Virus record (IMG/VR): IMGVR_UViG_3300033149_003758
Location: 1-30,543 of that record
Direction: 5' to 3' (one strand)
Length of the DNA stretch: 30,543 bases
DNA from: a virus
Shown piece by piece: positions 23,445 to 28,609 of the stretch (position 1 is its first letter; the number at the start of each line of letters is the position of its first letter). Below the pieces are notes generated by a model that was not told where the DNA came from, searched no databases, and saw only the letters and a program-made list of their open reading frames with translations. Position numbers and translations under genes: made by a program.

Positions 23445-23686
23445 TGCGCAATCGTTTCTTTTTTTGTTGGGTCGTTACCATAAATTTCCCAATTTCTTTT
23501 AGAGCCTATACTCAACTTAGCGTAAGGGTCAAACTTATATCTCTTAGCCACAGCAGGGTCTATCTCGCATAAAAAATCAATAATTATAGGATAATCCCTT
23601 CTATTCTGGGGATTTTTCCAGCTCCAAGTATTAGCGATATTTTCAATTTCTTCTATTGTATATTTAATTTTCTTTTCTTTCTTCAT
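23315..23686 (-). CDS. Early protein of unknown function, C-terminus extended by 7-bp duplication
   Basis: I start this gene at ATG 23686 (MKKEKKIKYTIEEIENIANTW); the frame from 23767 overlaps the previous gene. The first 85 or so residues look like a real, mostly helical protein (WSWKNPQNRRDYPIIIDFLCEIDPAVAKRY in parts). After KKETIAHCA the frame runs 130 nt out of frame through the HNH gene. A perfect 7-bp tandem repeat lies exactly at this point. Removing one copy gives KKETIAQ followed by TAA. So the last 36 or so residues are probably an artefact of a recent duplication. The family is not recognised. Confidence 0.55.
   Translation of the reverse strand: MKKEKKIKYTIEEIENIANTWSWKNPQNRRDYPIIIDFLCEIDPAVAKRYKFDPYAKLSIGSKRNWEIYGNDPTKKETIAHCAVRQINFGCSPVSKNTGSFVSCVENQQSRFTISFPRAIMGI
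23439..23452. repeat. 7-bp tandem duplication shifting a stop codon
   Basis: GCGCAAT is present twice (23439-23445, 23446-23452). With one copy the upstream gene would stop at TAA within a few bases and overlap the HNH start only slightly. Confidence 0.85.
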
Positions 23687-23702
23687 GGGTTTATTGGATT
23701 GG

Positions 23703-23969
23703 TTAAGAAGTTGAATTAAATTGTCTATAAATAGGATTTCTTTCAAATTTCCAAGAAGCAGGGTCATTTTCTCTAAAATAAAACTTTCTATTACAGGAAT
23801 TATCCTTTTGCCCTATTTCGTTTATTAATTTTGCCAATATAAAAGCTAACATATCATAATCTAAATCCCATAATTCTTTTCCATCTATTTGTATTCTTTT
23901 TGAAATTAGTTTTTTCATTTCTTCCCAATTATATTTATTTCCAATTTTAATTTCCTTTTCTTTCTTCAT
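23703..23969 (-). CDS. Early protein (88 aa), unknown function
   Basis: An 88-residue protein, MKKEKEIKIGNKYNWEEMKKL at the start, with a long helix ending in LAFILAKLINEIGQ and a polar tail containing CNRKFYFRENDP. It is one of three neighbouring genes that start with the same MKKEK codons and the same CAAACC-type leader. It overlaps the upstream zinc-motif gene by 23 nt. No family is recognised and no catalytic motif is visible. Confidence 0.6.
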   Translation of the reverse strand: MKKEKEIKIGNKYNWEEMKKLISKRIQIDGKELWDLDYDMLAFILAKLINEIGQKDNSCNRKFYFRENDPASWKFERNPIYRQFNSTS

Positions 23970-24171
23970 AGGTTTGTGGTGTTAAGTTAAAAACCTGAAA
24001 AACATTTTTCCCCGAAGATATACTTTCCGAATAACTATAGATATAACCCTCTACAGAAGTAAAGGTTGGGGGCGTTGCCCCGCAATCGGCACAGATCTCT
24101 ACTTTTAAATAAGTATCATAATAAACATTTCTGTGTAGACATCTTTTCCCCCTTTTCTTTTCTTTCTTCAT
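23947..24171 (-). CDS. Small protein with C-H-C-C metal-binding motif (74 aa)
   Basis: The start MKKEKKRGKRCLHRNVYYDTY and the following EICADCGATPP give a CxH...CxxC metal-binding pattern (Cys11, His13 and a CADC pair) at the N-terminus. The rest is a T/S/Y-rich stretch without features. It is similar in layout to small zinc proteins in phage early operons. The stop overlaps the next gene's start region by 23 nt. Function unknown. Confidence 0.65.
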   Translation of the reverse strand: MKKEKKRGKRCLHRNVYYDTYLKVEICADCGATPPTFTSVEGYIYSYSESISSGKNVFQVFNLTPQTYEERKGN

Positions 24172-24182
24172 AGATTTAGTGG

Positions 24183-24275
24183 TTAATGATTAAAAATTAA
24201 AATAATTACAATCATTACTAAAATACCCGTTATCGCTCCCAGCAAAAATGCGTCAATTTTGTCTTTAATAAACAT
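24183..24275 (-). CDS. 30-residue membrane microprotein
   Basis: ATG at 24275 opens a frame for MFIKDKIDAFLLGAITGIL followed by VMIVIILIFNH and a TAA at 24185-24183. It has one clear transmembrane helix with a positively charged amphipathic start, and it fits into a gap between two genes. The role is unknown; such peptides can act on the host membrane. Support is composition and fit to the operon only. Confidence 0.5.
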   Translation of the reverse strand: MFIKDKIDAFLLGAITGILVMIVIILIFNH

Positions 24276-24292
24276 TTTTTAATGATAAATTA

Positions 24293-24820
24293 CTATTCTT
24301 CATCAATTTCTTCTTGAGCTAATTTTGCTAATTCGTCTTTCTTTTCCAAAAATAATATCTCTAACAAGACTTCTTTGCCCTTTTCTGTTAAAGATATTCC
24401 GTCGTTAATGTATCCAGCCTTATAAAGTTTTTGAAGCTTTTTATCTAAAAGCCTTTTAGCTAATGTAGTTATTTTATTCATAGGTTTAATATTATTTACT
24501 TTATAAAATTTATATTTTCCCCTATCGAATTTTTCTATCCCAGCATCATCATCAAGCAATTCTCTTTTTAATTTTTCTTTCGTAATAGTCGAACACTGTT
24601 GCTTCCATTTCGATGCGCAATTTTCACAATACGAAAGAACAACCGCATCTTTATTCTTGAATAATATCATCTGTCCCCTCCCCTCTCCCTTTTCAACCTC
24701 ATTGAAGGTGCTAATAAAATCACCAACTTCCAAATAGTTCCATAATTCATCAAAAGTCATTCTGCTTCTGTCTATTTCCTGACTTTTCCATAGTTTTATC
24801 TTCTCTGTATTTTCTTCCAT
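24293..24820 (-). CDS. Two-part early protein with possible internal start (175 aa)
   Basis: Residues 1-110 hold a small beta-rich domain (DELWNYLEVGDFIST, GRGQMILFKNKDAVVLSYCENCASKW) with a CxxC. Residues 114-175, MNKITTLAKRLLDKKL onwards, form an independent winged-helix-like segment (LYKAGYINDGISLTEKGKEVLLEILF). I recall this second part as a stand-alone small gene in other uncultivated phages. At codon 114 the DNA reads AAACCTATGAAT, the same start context as other genes here. The gene may thus yield a full-length protein and a 62-residue C-terminal product (24481-24293). Function unknown; the second part could bind DNA. Confidence 0.65.
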   Translation of the reverse strand: MEENTEKIKLWKSQEIDRSRMTFDELWNYLEVGDFISTFNEVEKGEGRGQMILFKNKDAVVLSYCENCASKWKQQCSTITKEKLKRELLDDDAGIEKFDRGKYKFYKVNNIKPMNKITTLAKRLLDKKLQKLYKAGYINDGISLTEKGKEVLLEILFLEKKDELAKLAQEEIDEE

Positions 24821-24854
24821 AAACTTACTTTTGTTTTAATTATTATTTCGACCT

Positions 24855-25331
24855 TTAATGGTAAATTATAATCTCCTTTTGCCTTAATCCCCACTCCAGC
24901 GCCTTCTTATAGTTATCCCAGCCATATCCAACCCAAATATCGTAACGGCCATTATACCTACTATGAGTTCTATCAGCACATCTGAATATTGTCCCATCAA
25001 GCTCTATCGGAGTTCCAAATGGTATCCAAGAAGGACAAGCCATAACTCCTCGTCTGGCTATTTCTCCTGAAGCGGTTATACAATCCCTATTCGGGCAAGT
25101 TTCCATTTCTGAATAAGCTGTAATCGTTGCCAGCGTCCTGTATCTTTTCCAGCTAAAGGGGGAGACGTCGGATTGAGCCAGCTGATTTTCATAGAAGTTT
25201 CGGTTTTGATACTCTCCTGTTTCTGGTTTTCTGGCCAGAATTAGTATCTGGGCAATAAATAGTAAAACTATTGCTCCCCAGATAAGCAGGGTAATCCAAT
25301 CTATAAGGGGTGGTTTATCATCGTTAGTCAT
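24855..25331 (-). CDS. Membrane-anchored 3D-domain (RlpA/MltA-barrel-like) protein
   Basis: I start at ATG 25331 (MTNDDKPPLIDW, 158 aa), which has the AAACCT leader; earlier ATGs overlap the upstream gene. A membrane segment (WITLLIWGAIVLLFIAQILIL) is followed by an outer domain: TLATITAYSEMETCPNRD, ITASGEIARRGVMAC, IPFGTPIELDG and YDIWVGYG. It resembles the 3D (Asp-Asp-Asp) double-psi beta-barrel of MltA and RlpA-type cell-wall enzymes, including the AYS and G.vA...PfGT elements. A normal Asp in the CADRTHSRY region is present. It may cleave or bind peptidoglycan from the outer face of the membrane, aiding lysis or blocking superinfection. Confidence 0.72.
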   Translation of the reverse strand: MTNDDKPPLIDWITLLIWGAIVLLFIAQILILARKPETGEYQNRNFYENQLAQSDVSPFSWKRYRTLATITAYSEMETCPNRDCITASGEIARRGVMACPSWIPFGTPIELDGTIFRCADRTHSRYNGRYDIWVGYGWDNYKKALEWGLRQKEIIIYH

Positions 25332-25338
25332 AGGTTTT

Positions 25339-25566
25339 CTAAACATAAATAACCCTATCGGGATACTTCTTACAATAATCAATTATCTTTTTCATTTTTC
25401 TTATACCCTTATTCGTTAATGTCCCAAAATGAACATCGTTAATATGCTTTATGTGTAAACCGCTGGAAAATATTTCCTCCATCCTTTTCTTGCTCGTTCT
25501 TGGATAAACAAAATTGGAAGAAGTAAAATAAAAACATTTATTGATTTGATTTTGTTTTTTGGTCAT
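25339..25566 (-). CDS. Early protein (75 aa), unknown function
   Basis: The 75-residue product has an N-terminal MTKKQNQINKCFYFTSSNFVY and a central SKKRMEEIFSSGLHIKHINDVHFGTLTNKGIRK. The latter resembles a winged-helix or MADS-like element in pattern only. It ends with KKIIDYCKKYPDRVIYV. It starts 4 nt before the stop of the metallopeptidase gene. No family is recognised. Confidence 0.55.
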   Translation of the reverse strand: MTKKQNQINKCFYFTSSNFVYPRTSKKRMEEIFSSGLHIKHINDVHFGTLTNKGIRKMKKIIDYCKKYPDRVIYV

Positions 25567-25973
25567 AAGTTTCTGCTGTCTAAAATTTTAGCTATTAAAA
25601 ATCCTATTAAAGAAGCAGTTTTTTCTATGTCTCTTTTTGTTCCCTCTAATTCATAAATCAAGCAATGTCCGACCTCGTGTCCTAAACCCAATTTAATATA
25701 CCGTTTAAACCCCTCCGTTAGTCCTTTATCTGGCATTTGGTCAAAAATCCCTTGGTAAATATGGAATTCAGCATTAAAAGTTGATGGCTCGTAACCCACA
25801 GAAAACTCACCATTGCTTGAATTTGTTTCTTGATCTTCATATCTAATTTGATGTGCCTGAATAATCGGAACAAAAGTAGTTATCTCTGATATTACCTCTT
25901 TAATATAATTTTTTACCTTTTCAATTTCTTTTTCTCTAACCGTTATTCGTTTTTTAATCATTTTTTTAGTCAT
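25563..25973 (-). CDS. HExxH zinc metallopeptidase-like protein
   Basis: Start at ATG 25973 (MTKKMIKKRITVRE); a TTG start at 25982 would lie in a palindrome. The 136-residue protein has the metal motif GLGHEVGHCLIYELEG (HEVGH at 99-103) in a helical C-terminal part and a mixed N-terminal half. Small phage proteins of this type include ImmA-like anti-repressor peptidases and SprT-like proteins. No HTH is attached. A 14-bp imperfect palindrome lies directly upstream of the gene, which would suit a regulated gene. Substrate unknown. Confidence 0.65.
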   Translation of the reverse strand: MTKKMIKKRITVREKEIEKVKNYIKEVISEITTFVPIIQAHQIRYEDQETNSSNGEFSVGYEPSTFNAEFHIYQGIFDQMPDKGLTEGFKRYIKLGLGHEVGHCLIYELEGTKRDIEKTASLIGFLIAKILDSRNL

Positions 25974-25981
25974 ACTGTACA

Positions 25982-25995
25982 ATCCTATACAGGAT
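25982..25995. promoter_or_regulatory. Operator-like palindrome upstream of the metallopeptidase gene
   Basis: ATCCTATACAGGAT has perfect ATCCT/AGGAT arms and a near-symmetric centre. It lies 9 nt upstream of the ATG, in the 39-nt gap before the gene. It may be an operator or just a small hairpin. Confidence 0.35.
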
Positions 25996-26012
25996 AAGAC
26001 ATCGTTATTGTC

Positions 26013-26315
26013 CTATAACCTAAACTTAAATATTTTTAGTGGCGGGCTGCCCTGAAACATACTTGGCATTTCCTCGTATTCCTTGTTTTCGACCTTTTGT
26101 TTTAATTGTTTCTCGTCGGGCGGGGTCATAAATACCTCTCTTTCACCCACTTTTATAACAAATTTTGCCACGCCCTTTTTAATAGCTTCTCGCAAGAATT
26201 TTTCGTTTAAGCCGATATTCCAACCATTTTCGAAAAAAGGCTTATGGATAGTGGGGAACCACCATATCTGTCCATCAATTATCCTCGATTCAAATTGTAG
26301 GCCCCAGATTTTCAT
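26013..26315 (-). CDS. Early protein (100 aa), unknown function
   Basis: The 100-residue protein starts MKIWGLQFESRIIDGQIWWFP and continues with WNIGLNEKFLREAIKKGVAKFVIKVGEREVFMTPPDEKQLKQK (in parts). It appears to be a small alpha/beta protein. It overlaps the replication-protein gene by 4 nt, so the two are probably translated together. I see no known motif. Confidence 0.6.
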   Translation of the reverse strand: MKIWGLQFESRIIDGQIWWFPTIHKPFFENGWNIGLNEKFLREAIKKGVAKFVIKVGEREVFMTPPDEKQLKQKVENKEYEEMPSMFQGSPPLKIFKFRL

Positions 26316-26767
26316 ACTTTACCAGTTCCTAAAATAAATTTTTTAAAAGATTTTCTTTTATGTATTCTATTCTTATCTATTCTTATCTTATCTATTCTAT
26401 TCTTATCTTCTAAAAGTGACTTTGAAGTAACTTTGAAGTATCTTTGAGGATACTTCGTATAATTATCAGAGTATTTTCTCATTTTAGGTATTGATAAAGC
26501 CCCATTTTTCAACGCTTTCTGGCTTATAAGATTTAATTCAGCAAAACGCTGTAAAAGTTCATCAATTTTTGGTTCAGGAAGAGTGCTAACCAATTTTAGG
26601 GTTTTTTTCCACTTTAATTTACTCGGGAAGCGATAATTTTTACCTTGTTGAGCGACTAATTCACAACAAATCCAATAAAAACCATAACCCTCCATACCAT
26701 ATTCAGCTATAATTTCTTTGAGTGCTATATCGGTATAAGCGGTGGATAAATGTTGAAACCATTTCAT
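26312..26767 (-). CDS. DUF4373/replisome-organiser-like replication protein
   Basis: The 151-residue protein starts MKWFQHLSTAYTDIALKEII and EYGMEGYGFYWICCELVAQQ, the signature of the DUF4373/Lin1244-type N-terminal domain of phage DnaD-like replication initiators. A winged-helix part follows (FAELNLISQKALKNGALSIPKM). The C-terminus is a short basic repeat (EDKNRIDKIRIDKNRIHK) encoded by a pentanucleotide repeat tract, then KSFKKFILG. It lacks the DnaD-type C-terminal domain that loads helicase. The short form may be truncated by slippage in the repeat. A role in replication initiation is inferred from the N-terminal domain. Confidence 0.75.
   Translation of the reverse strand: MKWFQHLSTAYTDIALKEIIAEYGMEGYGFYWICCELVAQQGKNYRFPSKLKWKKTLKLVSTLPEPKIDELLQRFAELNLISQKALKNGALSIPKMRKYSDNYTKYPQRYFKVTSKSLLEDKNRIDKIRIDKNRIHKRKSFKKFILGTGKV
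26363..26407. repeat. Pentanucleotide repeat tract in the replication protein gene
   Basis: Nine consecutive 5-nt units, TATTC or TTATC on the plus strand, encode the KNRIDK-like repeats. A change of one unit would shift the reading frame of the C-terminus. Confidence 0.8.
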
Positions 26768-26780
26768 AAAAGTAATTTAT

Positions 26781-26838
26781 GCTCCCCTGCCGTAATGCGT
26801 TATCTCCTTACAAGTATAAGCCCCACGAACAGGGGAGC
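26781..26838 (-). promoter_or_regulatory. Stable hairpin leader of the replication protein gene
   Basis: GCTCCCCTG and CAGGGGAGC (26781-26789, 26830-26838) form nine perfect base pairs around a 40-nt loop. The loop contains CTTATACTTGTAAG, itself partly self-complementary, and an AGGAG. The hairpin occupies most of the gap between the broken topoisomerase-finger gene and the replication gene. No U-tract follows. It may control translation of the downstream gene. Confidence 0.5.
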
Positions 26839-26855
26839 TACCCAAAATAATAAAA

Positions 26856-27336
26856 CTACTCTTCAAATCCCAAAAGCTGTTTAACGTATTTTTTAATCTC
26901 TGATAGTTCATTTATCACCTTTTGCTCAAAAACATCTGTTTTATAAGTTACTTTAGCTGGCTGGGAAGAGGTTGAATCGTTTGTAGAATTTTCTGCTGGT
27001 GGATTCCAAGTATATTTACACTTAGGAAATCCCGTGCAACCCCAAAAATGATAGGGTTTTCCTGCTTTTGATACCCCTTTTCGCTCTTTTAGGGGCATAT
27101 TACATAGTGGTTTGTCTGGATAGTTTTCGAAAGCGGTGTCAACTATTTTTTTAGCTTTTTTTAACGCCTCATCTAACGAAATCTCAGGATTGGTCATTAG
27201 CATAGAATTAACTGCTTTAGCAAATAGCTCCCAACGAAATCTCAGGATTGGTCATTAGCATAGAATTAACTGCTTTAGCAAATAGCTCCCGGCGCTCCTT
27301 GGCTACCCAGTCCGTTTCATTTGGTTGACTTGCCAT
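26856..27336 (-). pseudogene. Topoisomerase-type zinc-finger protein gene split by a 58-bp tandem duplication
   Basis: Without the duplication the frame would read MASQPNETDWVAKERRELFAK...SMLMTNPEISLDEALKKAKKIV, about 140 residues. The present sequence has 58 extra bp, so the ATG at 27336 yields only 39 residues (ending LGAIC, stop at 27219-27217). A second frame restarts at ATG 27203 and makes 115 residues. The conserved part holds CNMPLKERKGVSKAGKPYHFWGCTGFPKCKYTW in parts, a C4 topoisomerase-type finger, then a Ser/Thr-rich linker and a C-terminal coiled coil ending KKYVKQLLGFEE. It may be a single-stranded DNA-binding helper of replication. Whether the duplication is real or an assembly error is open. 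Confidence 0.8.
27175..27290. repeat. Perfect 58-bp tandem duplication
   Basis: The 58-bp unit starting AACGAAATCTCAGG and ending AATAGCTCCC is present at 27175-27232 and again at 27233-27290. The length is not a multiple of three, so it breaks the frame of the zinc-finger gene. Confidence 0.95.
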
Positions 27337-27865
27337 ATTTTTTAAGCTGTTTATGAAAGTTTAATACGACCTTTTGAATGGTTTCCCACCTTTTGTCAGA
27401 TGGTTTATATAAATAACATCTTATATCAAATCTTCTGTCAATGTTGTTTCTAAATACTCCCAAATATACAGGAAGATTAAATGCCTGATGCTCTACTTCC
27501 AATTGGTCTTTCCATTTTTCGGGAATATCAGTAGTAATTCTCATCGGTGCCTTGGTTTCTATAACACAATGGTCAAAAACGAAATCGGGCTTAACCACTA
27601 ATGTAATGTCTTCTATCTCTATCTCCTTTGGTATGTTGTAAAAATGGTCTATGTTTAGTGCGTTTAATATTCTTTCCAGCATTTCCTCGTCTGCTATTCC
27701 GCTTATTATATTCTTGGCCCCTTGTTCGTCTATCTCTTTGCGTTCAAAAAAGTTTTCAGGAGTTAAATATCCTTTTCTTATAGAGTAAATATCGCTTGCC
27801 CAATAACGCCCGATTTTCCTTTCATGTCCGTTATCTCTATTAACATAATCAGTAAATAGGCTCAT
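27317..27865 (-). CDS. PD-(D/E)XK nuclease (RecB/Cas4-like)
   Basis: The 182-residue protein has ITLVVKPDFVFDHCVIETKAP, a textbook PD-(D/E)xK core with Asp94, Glu103 and Lys105, preceded by helices. EVEHQAFNLPVYLGVF follows, a QhxxY-like helix and strand as in RecB-type nucleases. It begins MSLFTDYVNRDNGHERKIGRYWASDI, in which ASDI resembles the motif before the nuclease core in Cas4-like proteins. It lacks the Cys cluster of Cas4. It is probably an exonuclease or recombinase partner acting on phage DNA. Its stop lies 20 nt inside the next gene. Confidence 0.82.
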   Translation of the reverse strand: MSLFTDYVNRDNGHERKIGRYWASDIYSIRKGYLTPENFFERKEIDEQGAKNIISGIADEEMLERILNALNIDHFYNIPKEIEIEDITLVVKPDFVFDHCVIETKAPMRITTDIPEKWKDQLEVEHQAFNLPVYLGVFRNNIDRRFDIRCYLYKPSDKRWETIQKVVLNFHKQLKKYGKSTK

Positions 27866-27874
27866 TGTTTGCTG

Positions 27875-28132
27875 TTAGTCGGGACAAATCCACAATTCTC
27901 CCGGCCCGTGTTCTATTCCGTGAAGCCAATGCTTCCCGCATTTAGCACAAACAACCTCTGTCTTGAATTTTTTGGGCTCGTAATTCTTAGACAACAAATC
28001 TATGACAGTTTCAAAATCATCTTTGTTCAAGGCCAATTGAGCATCTCTTCTAATGTAAGCAGGGATTTCCAAATTTTCTTTAATGGTGGTTTCTAATGTT
28101 TCTCTTATTTGATCATTGGCTTGATTAGACAT
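27875..28132 (-). CDS. First early gene: helical protein with C-terminal Cys motif (85 aa)
   Basis: I start at ATG 28132 (MSNQANDQIRETLETTIKEN). The ATG at 28162 is about at the predicted transcription start and less likely. A helical N-terminus (AYIRRDAQLALNKDDFETVIDLLSKNY) is followed by VVCAKCGKHWLHGIEHGPGELWICPD, a CxxC...C zinc-ribbon-like tail. It is the first gene behind the sigma70 promoter and thus probably expressed immediately after infection. The function is not recognised. Confidence 0.7.
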   Translation of the reverse strand: MSNQANDQIRETLETTIKENLEIPAYIRRDAQLALNKDDFETVIDLLSKNYEPKKFKTEVVCAKCGKHWLHGIEHGPGELWICPD

Positions 28133-28146
28133 AGTTTTAAGGTTAG

Positions 28147-28155
28147 TTTTCCACA
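28147..28155 (+). promoter_or_regulatory. DnaA-box-like site 1
   Basis: TTTTCCACA differs by one base from the DnaA consensus TTATCCACA. It lies just downstream of the predicted transcription start of the early promoter. Confidence 0.5.
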
Positions 28156-28166
28156 GCTTCATTTTT

Positions 28167-28194
28167 AGTATAAATCTTTTTAGACGCTTGTCAA
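28167..28194 (-). promoter_or_regulatory. Early sigma70 promoter
   Basis: On the minus strand TTGACA (28194-28189), a 16-bp spacer and TATACT (28172-28167) make a near-consensus promoter. Transcription should start near 28160 and run through the early genes. It is the only promoter in the window that I would call strong. Confidence 0.85.
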
Positions 28195-28204
28195 CCTTCT
28201 GGGC

Positions 28205-28213
28205 TGTGGATAA
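28205..28213 (-). promoter_or_regulatory. DnaA box 2 (perfect consensus)
   Basis: TTATCCACA on the minus strand is an exact match to the DnaA box. It lies upstream of the -35 element. With site 1 it flanks the promoter, about 58 bp centre to centre. Confidence 0.65.
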
Positions 28214-28221
28214 CTTTTTTG

Positions 28222-28233
28222 GGCATATATGCC
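28222..28233. promoter_or_regulatory. Perfect 12-bp palindrome GGCATATATGCC
   Basis: GGCATATATGCC is fully symmetric, with near-symmetric TTG/CAA flanks. It lies about 28 bp upstream of the early promoter -35 and could bind a dimeric regulator. Confidence 0.45.
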
Positions 28234-28237
28234 AATC

Positions 28238-28267
28238 TTGGTGTTACTATTTTTGGTATTACTATTT
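28238..28267. repeat. Two tandem 15-bp iteron-like repeats
   Basis: TTGGTGTTACTATTT and TTGGTATTACTATTT lie directly adjacent, with 14 of 15 bases equal. Together with the DnaA boxes and the A/T-rich setting they suggest a replication origin or an operator array. Confidence 0.5.
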
Positions 28268-28270
28268 TAA

Positions 28271-28297
28271 TTAAAAGCGCCCCCAAATAGGGGGCGC
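28271..28297 (-). terminator. Intrinsic terminator of the lysis operon
   Basis: On the minus strand GCGCCCCC and GGGGGCGC (28297-28290, 28284-28277) form eight perfect pairs with a 5-nt loop, followed by TTTTAATT. It ends the lysis genes just before the early control region. Confidence 0.9.
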
Positions 28298-28301
28298 CCA
28301 T

Positions 28302-28379
28302 TTACTCCTCTTCCTCTTCCTCTTTTGATTCTTCTTCTAATTCTGATTCTTCTTCTGGAGCTATTGTTGTTGCTGTCAT
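28302..28379 (-). CDS. 25-residue acidic microprotein
   Basis: ATG at 28379 encodes MTATTIAPEEESELEEES followed by a poly-Glu end and a TAA at 28304-28302. The stop is just before the terminator stem. Thirteen of 25 residues are Glu. It lies directly behind the holin gene in the lysis operon. The short length and low complexity make its reality uncertain. Confidence 0.5.
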   Translation of the reverse strand: MTATTIAPEEESELEEESKEEEEEE

Positions 28380-28398
28380 ATTTATTTTAGGTTGGTTT

Positions 28399-28605
28399 CT
28401 ATGCGACCTTTTGTTTCTGAGCCTTTAATTTTTTTACCATCTCCTTTGTAAAAAATTGAACGGTAGCAAAAATAGGAATGGCCCATCCCAACTGAATATC
28501 TGTTAAATAAACAATCAATAATGCCAAAAAAGCATCAAGTGATTCCCACAGCCACCTCTGAACCTGTTTTGTTTTTAAGAATTTTACGAACACTTTTACA
28601 AACAT
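28399..28605 (-). CDS. Holin-like membrane protein
   Basis: The 68-residue protein has a basic amphipathic N-terminus (MFVKVFVKFLKTKQVQRWLW) and two hydrophobic segments, SLDAFLALLIVYLTDIQLG and WAIPIFATVQFFT. A charged C-terminus (KEMVKKLKAQKQKVA) follows. Size, charge distribution and adjacency (4-nt gap) to the M23 lysin gene fit a class II-like holin that permeabilises the membrane at the end of infection. It starts behind AAAATT. The family cannot be named with certainty, and similar small phage membrane proteins need not be holins. Confidence 0.7.
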   Translation of the reverse strand: MFVKVFVKFLKTKQVQRWLWESLDAFLALLIVYLTDIQLGWAIPIFATVQFFTKEMVKKLKAQKQKVA

Positions 28606-28609
28606 AATT

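Noticed and set aside
26781-26838. tRNA gene
   Set aside because: The region folds as one long stem with a 40-nt loop. There are no D, anticodon and T arms of proper size and no CCA-type acceptor geometry. I saw no tRNA anywhere in the window.
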